NCBI RefSeq assembly: GCF_043290135.1
Contig: NW_027464588.1
Coordinates: forward strand, 6,051,501 to 6,115,500
DNA from: Rhipicephalus microplus
Taxonomy: Eukaryota > Arthropoda > Arachnida > Ixodida > Ixodidae
Direction: 5' to 3'
DNA: 64,000 nucleotides
The notes beneath the pieces are model-generated. The model had not been told where the DNA came from. It saw only the letters and a program-made list of their open reading frames with translations, and searched no databases. Shown here piece by piece: positions 58,040 through 64,000 of this stretch (positions within the stretch are counted from its first letter, which is position 1; the number at the start of each line of letters is the position of its first letter). Position numbers and translations under genes: made by a program.

Positions 58040-58690
58040 TTTTGCTTTTTTCTTGAGGACCTTCCACGGAAAAATTTTGTTCTTTTTGTCTGTACTTTTG
58101 TCTGTTTGTCCGCCCTAACGATACCTCAAACGGCACCAAACGGCCAACCCCATTCGCAGCGCCCACCAATATTGCTTAATGTTTAGCGTTCATGTTTGTG
58201 CGATCAATTGAATAGCAATTATTGCGTACATCTGAGGCGCCATAACAACACTTCAAAGTTTTGTATGTCTGCTTTATACTAAAAGAGGCACAACACAAGT
58301 TAGCGTTTATGGCGCTGCGCCGAAAGTGCAACGTGATGCTCAAAAAGGTATTTCCAACGCTTTGCTACGACGTCATGGTGGTGGCACCTGCCCGTCGCTT
58401 TGCGTTCTACACCTTATCACCTCCAGGTCTGGCGTGCACCTTTATCCGCGGGCTGCACGCCTTCCTTTTCGAAGAATGCGTTGGGCCAGATGGCGCTCGT
58501 GTCTAACGTGCCTCGATGCGCTTATTTGCCTCCGCTGCACGCTCAAAGCACTCTAACGTAGCACCTCCAGAATAACCTTCTCATATTTTCTTGTGCAGAA
58601 CATCAAATGAACGTTTTGTTCACTCTCTCCAGACGCAAGACTATCGTCTTTCGACTACAATTGCGGTGTAACACGCATATTTGAAAACAA
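58040..58690. repeat. 690-bp repeat family, copy in the tetraspanin intron
   Basis: It matches 10023-10220 and the reverse of 10270-10660 (TGTCTGTTTGTCCGCCC, AACGGCCAACCCCATTCG, GACGCAAGACTATCGTC). Confidence 0.7.
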
Positions 58691-58855
58691 TTTTTGCAAA
58701 AGACATACAGCATATAGAGCTCACTGTTCATTTTTACGAATAAAACTATGTGACAATCATCAGAATCACGCACTGGATAGCAAGGTGCCTGGAAACAATG
58801 GGAACACACACCCCATCAGACGCGTTCTCGTTGTCGTAGCTGCTTTGCCCTCCAG

Positions 58856-59864
58856 AGGTGGGCTTTGAATGTCGTCATAGCACCCTGCCTTCAAATGATG
58901 TAGCTGCGCTGAAGGCACGTAGTGATACTGCACCCTCACTCTCTGAGCAGAGCTTGGCTGAGCTACGAGATGACATTAAGCATTTTGTAGTTGAACGTAA
59001 ATTTGATGATGAGCTGAGCAAAACAGCAAGCATTGTTTACACCAAAGAGAAGATTGAAAAAGAAATCAAGCATTTTGGCCAAGTGGTTCATGTGAGGAAC
59101 CCATATATATCTCGGAGACTGTCATTGTCTTCCGTTGCAAGCTCCAGCTTCCATGATTCTGGTTACCATCAATCAGTCACATCCAGTCCAGTTTACAAGA
59201 GTAAGTATTATTCACATGGCGCTGACGTCCATCCGCCTGCTATTCACCTCGCGGTTGCGGAGCCTTCACCCTCCCCGATGTCCGAAGGCGACTGTCGACC
59301 AACCTCAGTGTTCTGCACGTCCTGCCGGCAACGACCACCATCGTCCTCGCAGTTTCCCGCAGCTGAGGTTGAGGCCGCCAGCCATCAACCACGGCCAGGC
59401 TTCCAAGACGCTGCGACTGTGACTGACGCGCTTGAGGGCGACGTGCCCGGTCCGCTTCGGACGGGGCTCACCGGGCATGCAGCGCCTGCGGTGTGGCAGT
59501 CTGGGGGGTGTTGGCTGGAGGCGGCCATCAATTGTGCAGACCTGCACGACGGCCCTCGTGCGCGGACTGCCGGAGGTCATTGCACGAGCACAGGTGTCCC
59601 GTCCAGTGCTCCGGGCGAGCCCACGCTGGAGGGGTTCAACCACCGTCATTCCCCGGAGCCTTTGCCTCCGGACGGCAACGGCCAGACGTGTGTCCACAAT
59701 GCCAGCTCGTGTGTCACAACTGCGACGGCGCTCACGCCTTATGCGTGTCTGCCACCCGTTGCCCTACGTCGGCGACGACGGCGTGCTTGGCGTCACACAT
59801 TGCGGCAACTTTTGGGCCGCCCTGCTGCGCGGCCACGGGTTGCGGTCACGGCCCTGAATACTAA
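58856..59864 (+). CDS. Candidate gene of unknown family with Cys-rich C-terminus, partial
   Basis: Exon 58856-59200 (345 nt) lies between an acceptor (TGCTTTGCCCTCCAG) and a strong donor (GTAAGTAT). It encodes a charged helical stretch (ELRDDIKHFVVERKFDDELS) and a Ser-rich part (RRLSLSSVASSSFHDSGYHQ). If it is joined to 59437, the frame continues to a stop at 59864. That part has CSACG, CADC, HEHRC, VCPQC and CHNC, a set of paired cysteines that looks zinc-binding. The second splice (59436/59437) is weak and chosen by frame. Reading straight on in the first frame is also open to 59892. Upstream exons are not seen. Paired CxxC motifs after a disordered region recall SPATA2/Tamozhennic proteins, but this is only a guess. 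Confidence 0.45.
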
Positions 59865-60309
59865 CCCACACCCAAAGGAGCTTCGTCCCTAAAATAGAAT
59901 TTATTTTGTCTGTTTCGAGGTACGTGAGCTCGCAAACTCTTCCTCCTCGTCTGCGAAGGAGAACTGCTCGGCCGGGAAGAGACAAGCCAATGAAAGGAGC
60001 ATAGCAATAGAAAATAGCAAAACAAGCACGGTCCCTTTTTTGAAGAATATACGCGTGTGACGTCGTTGATACGACCCCGTTTCGAAAAATTTTGTCGGGT
60101 ACGCGTGCTGCGAAGATTCGTACACAGCTCGAACACCACAAATAAATGTTGGCATTGGGGTGGTTAGGGGGCTCTTTGGAATATTTTTTTGCCGAAAAAT
60201 TGGCAGACCCCACGTACAGTGGAAATCCATAATATTCCAAGCGCGAATGAGAAATGTTATGTCATTTTAAGATCAGCACAATGTTACAAAGTGGAGGTGA
60301 ATGATGCTG

Positions 60310-61560
60310 TACATGACTTCCGTTTTATGACTATAATGTTTGGACGTGTCGTTTACCTTTGTCATAAATTTAAGTCACGTGATACCGAAATTATTATGTG
60401 TGGAGCTAGCGAAACAGCCGTCAGAATGCCATGAGCGTGGATTGTTGCAATGTTCTTAGGTGACTCGTGTGTCAAGATTATCATGTTTGCACCAGTCATA
60501 TATTTTGCCATCCAATGATGACACGTAACACCAAATTTGGTATATGTGGAGTTAGTAAAACAGCCGTGAGCGCATCCTGAAGGGCCCAATTTACTCCAAT
60601 GTAGCGTTGAAGCGCGCGCACGCTGGGCACAGTGACGCTACGTTAGCAAAACACGAGCACTCTTTAGTGTGACGCTAGGCGCGACCGGAGCGACTAGCGT
60701 CCGGCGAGAAATGTGACACACTGCATTTCGCGTCGATGCGTTACCCAGACAACACTGCGTTTACTTCTTTTTGTGACAGAGGGACGCCCGACGCGCTGAA
60801 ATGTGCATGCGTCAAAGCAACGCAGTGCGGCGCGCGCCTGCGAATATATGGCAGGACCGGCGCCTGGCGTGGCAACACCGGCGTGGCGCGATGAAATGAA
60901 CGCCGACGACCACGCGCACCGCTTCACCTCGAAATGTACTGGCGCCTTGACTTTGGCATGTAGTCATGTATTCACATGACAGACATCTCCTGATTATTAT
61001 GTTTGAATGTGTAATTTACCTATGTCGTCCGCCTGCGTTGCGTAATGCGGTGTTTGGTACAAGTGAAGCTAGCGAAACGGCTGCGAGCGCATCATGAGCG
61101 TAGGACGTAGTCATGTTGTTATATGACAGGTATTTCACGTTTATCATGTTTGCACCAGTATAATACCTTCATCATCCATTCACGTCCCGTAATGCCAAAT
61201 TTGGTATAAGTGGAGCTAGCGGAACGGCCACCAGCGCATCATGAGCGTGGCATGTAGTGATGTTGTTACTTGACACCCTTTTCATGTTTATCATGTTTGA
61301 ACCAGTATAATACCTTCGTCATCCATTAACGTCCCGTAATACAAAAGTTGATATATGTGACGCTAACGAAACGTCCGCGAACGCATCATGAGCGTGGCAT
61401 GTAGTCATGTTGTTACATGACACGCATATCATAATTTTCTTGTTAAGGTCTGCATCTTGTGTTCGCCACGAAATCATCCCATGCCATGCCAGTTTTGCTA
61501 CATGCCATGTGAACGAAACCACCGCAAGAGCTTCAGGGCCATGAAAGGTAAATCTTGACA
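60310..61560. repeat. 147-bp satellite array, about six to eight units
   Basis: The motif ATGAGCGTGG recurs at 61094, 61241 and 61388, exactly 147 bp apart each time. Other landmarks (CCAAATTTGGTATA, GGAGCTAGCGAAAC, ATCATGTTTGCACCAGT) keep the same period. An earlier unit is seen at 60431. Units differ by several percent. The array lies in the tetraspanin intron. Confidence 0.85.
60575..60955. other. GC-rich insertion within the satellite
   Basis: About 380 bp starting GGGCCCAATTTACTCCAATG interrupts a unit after GAGCGCATC and ends before GGCATGTAGTCATG, where the satellite resumes. It is rich in GCGC/CGCG steps. Terminal repeats are not clear; it is likely a non-autonomous transposon. Confidence 0.5.
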
Positions 61561-61689
61561 TTCATAACAAATACGTTAAGATTTTCAAGTTATAGCTAGT
61601 CAAATGTGTTCTTCATACAGTCATGTTATGCCATACCAAATTTGGTATTAGTACCATTATCAAAACGGCCAGAAGAGCTAAACGTCGTA

Positions 61690-61710
61690 GGCGGCTATAT
61701 AGATAGATAG

Positions 61711-61801
<91 letters not shown>
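61690..61801. repeat. (GATA)n microsatellite
   Basis: About 25 GATA units directly after the repeat end GGCGGCTATATAGATA. The same join of GGCGGCTAGATA with GATA units is seen at about 15868, so the microsatellite is part of the repeat's end. Confidence 0.95.
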
Positions 61802-61969
61802 CGCTCAAAGTCGCAGAAATTCGCTAAGAAATTCTTTGCACTTAAAACCAGTAATTGTTTGGCATACTGGCAGGATGTATAAAAATACTCTTGTTATATA
61901 ACTAAAAAGAAACTTGAATACAATGACTTGGTATATCTTCGTTCAAGACGTATCATTTACATTAAATGG

Positions 61970-62115
61970 GTGAGTCCTACGCATTGGCGTAGCGGTTACG
62001 GTTCTCCGCTGCTGGCCTGGAGGCCGAAGAACTCAATTCCGACCGCAGCGTTTCCGACCACAGAGTGCACATTAAAAAACACCAGATGGTCGAAATTTCC
62101 GGAGCATCCTATCAC
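61970..62115 (+). mobile_element. Ruka-type SINE, degenerate copy
   Basis: CGTAGCGGTTACGGTTCTCCG stands at the A box, AACTCAATTCCGACCGCAGC at the B box, and GTGCACATTAAAAAACACC with GGTCGAAATTTCCGGAGC in the body. Confidence 0.65.
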
Positions 62116-62744
62116 TGCAGCAGCCCCTATTGTCACAGGGCACTTTTTGGATAGAATGTGTGTTATAACCAAAAGCTAATTATTAAAAAATTGTTACCTA
62201 ATATGAATAGAATTATTTGGAGTGGTCGTCGTAGCTTTGGACAAAGGTCTTTGGATATTAACGCAGGAACACGCGATCGTTGACACATAATCATTTGCGA
62301 CGAAATTTTACAAGCCAGGTTAGTGCTTGAAGCCGGACACACCGATTCCGTAGTTCGTGTGGTACTTCTAGTAGCAGTTTTGTTACCCTGCACAGGGACG
62401 ATCCGCCTTATGTTTTGTAAGAAGTGCATTTGCATGTAGCTCATTTTTTAAGAATGCTATCACGTGGATAGTTTTAGTTGGAATTAAAAGGTCATCCCAT
62501 ATTATGATGTCCTTCACGCGTTATCGATGCATTGAAGTACATTATTGAGTGGTTAACGCATTTTCATTTTTTGAATAGATGAAATTTGGCCTATATATTT
62601 CATGCAAAAAAGCTGAAAAGGGTAACTATGTGACAAGTTCTCTATTGCAAGATATATTTGTCGAGGACAACAAGCGAAATGATTCCCCGATTTTTCTGTT
62701 GTCATTGTGTCACCGATAAAGCTCAGACAGCTACATTTTCTTAC

Positions 62745-63084
62745 CAGGAACAAAAAATACCAGAACACCCAGCACGAAGTTGATGAGAATCAGGAGAGTG
62801 AGTGCGTGGGAGTACATATTGAGCAGGAAGGTGTTCTCGCGCAGTGCCCCAACGCACCCACAAGAGCTGACCGTGAACAGGGCGAGCTCGAATGAAAAGA
62901 GCAGCACCTCCAGGTGCAACAGTAACGTGCCGGGAAAGTCCACGTTTTCCAAGATGCGCTCGTCCTCCTCAAACTCCCACGATTCCACCAGAAACTCCCA
63001 CGATTCCCACGATTCCCCGGCCAGCATGAAGAACGCCCCCACGAACCACAGGAGACAATTGAGAAGCAGCAGCGGGCATCGCAC
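62745..63084 (-). CDS. Tetraspanin, exon for TM1-TM3
   Basis: After an acceptor ending CTTTGAAG (63085), the exon encodes TM1 (PLLLLNCLLWFVGAFFMLAG), a small loop with repeated ESWE, TM2 and the tetraspanin signature GCVGALRENTFLL, then TM3 (LILINFVLGVLVFFVP). The donor CCTG/GTAAG lies at 62744. The RENTFLL wording matches the Tspan5/14/17 group and so agrees with the last exon at 57292. The exon ends with one overhanging base, which does not fit directly to the exon at 57670; at least one exon is missing between them. The initiating exon is not in view. Confidence 0.85.
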
Positions 63085-63309
63085 CTTCAAAGACAAGAAA
63101 CCGGATTTCAATCAGTCACTCACGTCAGCGTTCTATAGGCCGCCATTATAATAGCCGATCTTAGGAACTCATAAATTGAGGAATTTAAAGCGACGTTTTT
63201 TCGAACTACTCCTGGCAGATGCAGTACGAAACAATACAATACGATACAATATATTTATTTCTTCGAATATAAGAAATATGGGGTATACTAGTGGTTAAGA
63301 GCTGTTGGA

Positions 63310-63800
63310 AAAAAAAACACAGCCTATCCATGGAGTGCAAGATAATGAGTGAGTGGGGCAATGAAGCATCCGTCAGTCCGTCAGTCCATCTATGCTTCCT
63401 TTCGTCCATTCATGCTTGCTTCCTTCCACCCGTGTGTCTGTCTGTGCGACCGTCCTTGCGACCGTCCGTGCATCTGATCATACGTCCGTCCACGCGTCCG
63501 TTCGTCTGTCCGTGAATCTGTTCGTCCGTGCATCCTTCCTTCAGTACGTCCATGCGTCCGTCAATTTTTGCGTGTATTCATGCTTCCATCTGTGCGTCCA
63601 TTCATGCGTCCATACGCGCTTTCATTCGTGAGTCCGTCCCTGCGTTCGTCCATGCGTCCATCCATGCATTCGCCCATCTGTCTGTCTATCCTTCCATCCG
63701 CCCGTGCATTTGTTTGTCTGTAAGTGCCACCATTTCGTACCTTTTCGTCGTGTATTGATCATATTGAAGTACTGTCATCCAGAGGACCGTCCAAGGACTG
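63310..63800 (-). repeat. GGAC-core interspersed repeat, reverse copy
   Basis: The order is reversed: tail (CACAGCCTATCCATGGAGTG) at 63319, then a GTCC/GTCT core (63375-63720) and head (GTATTGATCATATTGAAG, then GGACCGTCCAAGGACTGAAC) at 63750-63800. Head and tail are complete, so this copy defines both ends of the family. Confidence 0.8.
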
Positions 63801-64000
63801 AACGAGAGGTGGCACGGCCGGACTAGAGGAGCGGCACCCGCGCACTGTCTTAGGCCTGGTCTTTGTGTCTAGTTCTCACCTTTCACTGCCGCTAGTTCAG
63901 CACTTCCTTGGCATCTTGGAACGCCAGCTGCCGTAAGCGCCACCCGCACGGATTAGACACCTTTGACTAAATTCTTAAAACGTGATCCAGTCAACGTGTG
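63801..64000. other. Right-edge spacer
   Basis: No feature recognised. The first tetraspanin exon may lie further right, outside the window. Confidence 0.4.

Overview
This is eukaryotic nuclear DNA with very few genes and many transposons. It is most likely from a hard tick (Ixodidae), probably a metastriate such as Rhipicephalus. The evidence for that is a tRNA-derived SINE of the tick Ruka type present in many copies, Ty3/gypsy and RTE/L1-like elements in various states of decay, (GATA)n and (GGAC)n simple sequence, and host genes split by introns with GT/AG splice sites. The tick assignment is inference from repeat content and was not checked against a database.

Host genes. (1) A plus-strand NADH-cytochrome b5 reductase gene has four coding exons (17397-17624, 19096-19311, 22874-23139, 23975-24188). 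The reading phases fit and give about 307 residues. (2) A minus-strand tetraspanin resembles the eight-cysteine TspanC8 group. It is seen as an exon for TM1-TM3 (62745-63084) and a last exon for the second half of the large loop plus TM4 (57292-57670). The middle exon was not found, and the first exon probably lies at or beyond the right edge. (3) A plus-strand candidate gene lies inside the tetraspanin intron (58856-59200 and 59437-59864). Its product ends in a cysteine-rich, zinc-finger-like region and the family is not recognised.

Layout. 1-1.7 kb: GGAC-core repeat, a MITE and an interspersed repeat. 2.2-8.7 kb: decayed L1/Tx1-like LINE on the minus strand. 9-15.2 kb: second GGAC repeat, a SINE with a perfect target duplication, and a 690-bp repeat family into which an RTE element inserted with a 12-bp duplication. 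15.2-24.2 kb: spacer and the reductase gene. 24.2-30.8 kb: gene-free spacer. 30.8-42.7 kb: one GGAC repeat split by a nest of two Ty3 families, part of it inverted. 42.7-49.5 kb: small repeats, a fold-back element and a dead Ty3 element. 49.5-57 kb: fragments. 57.3-63.1 kb: tetraspanin locus with the nested gene and a 147-bp satellite in its intron. 63.3-63.8 kb: last GGAC repeat, in reverse.

The most informative structure is the 30.8-42.7 kb nest. Family A (LTR 460 bp) inserted into the pol gene of family E2. The E2 gag-PR-RT half plus A were then inverted, apparently through A LTRs in opposite orientation, so the two halves of E2 now lie on opposite strands. No bacterial genes, CRISPR arrays or rRNA genes were seen.
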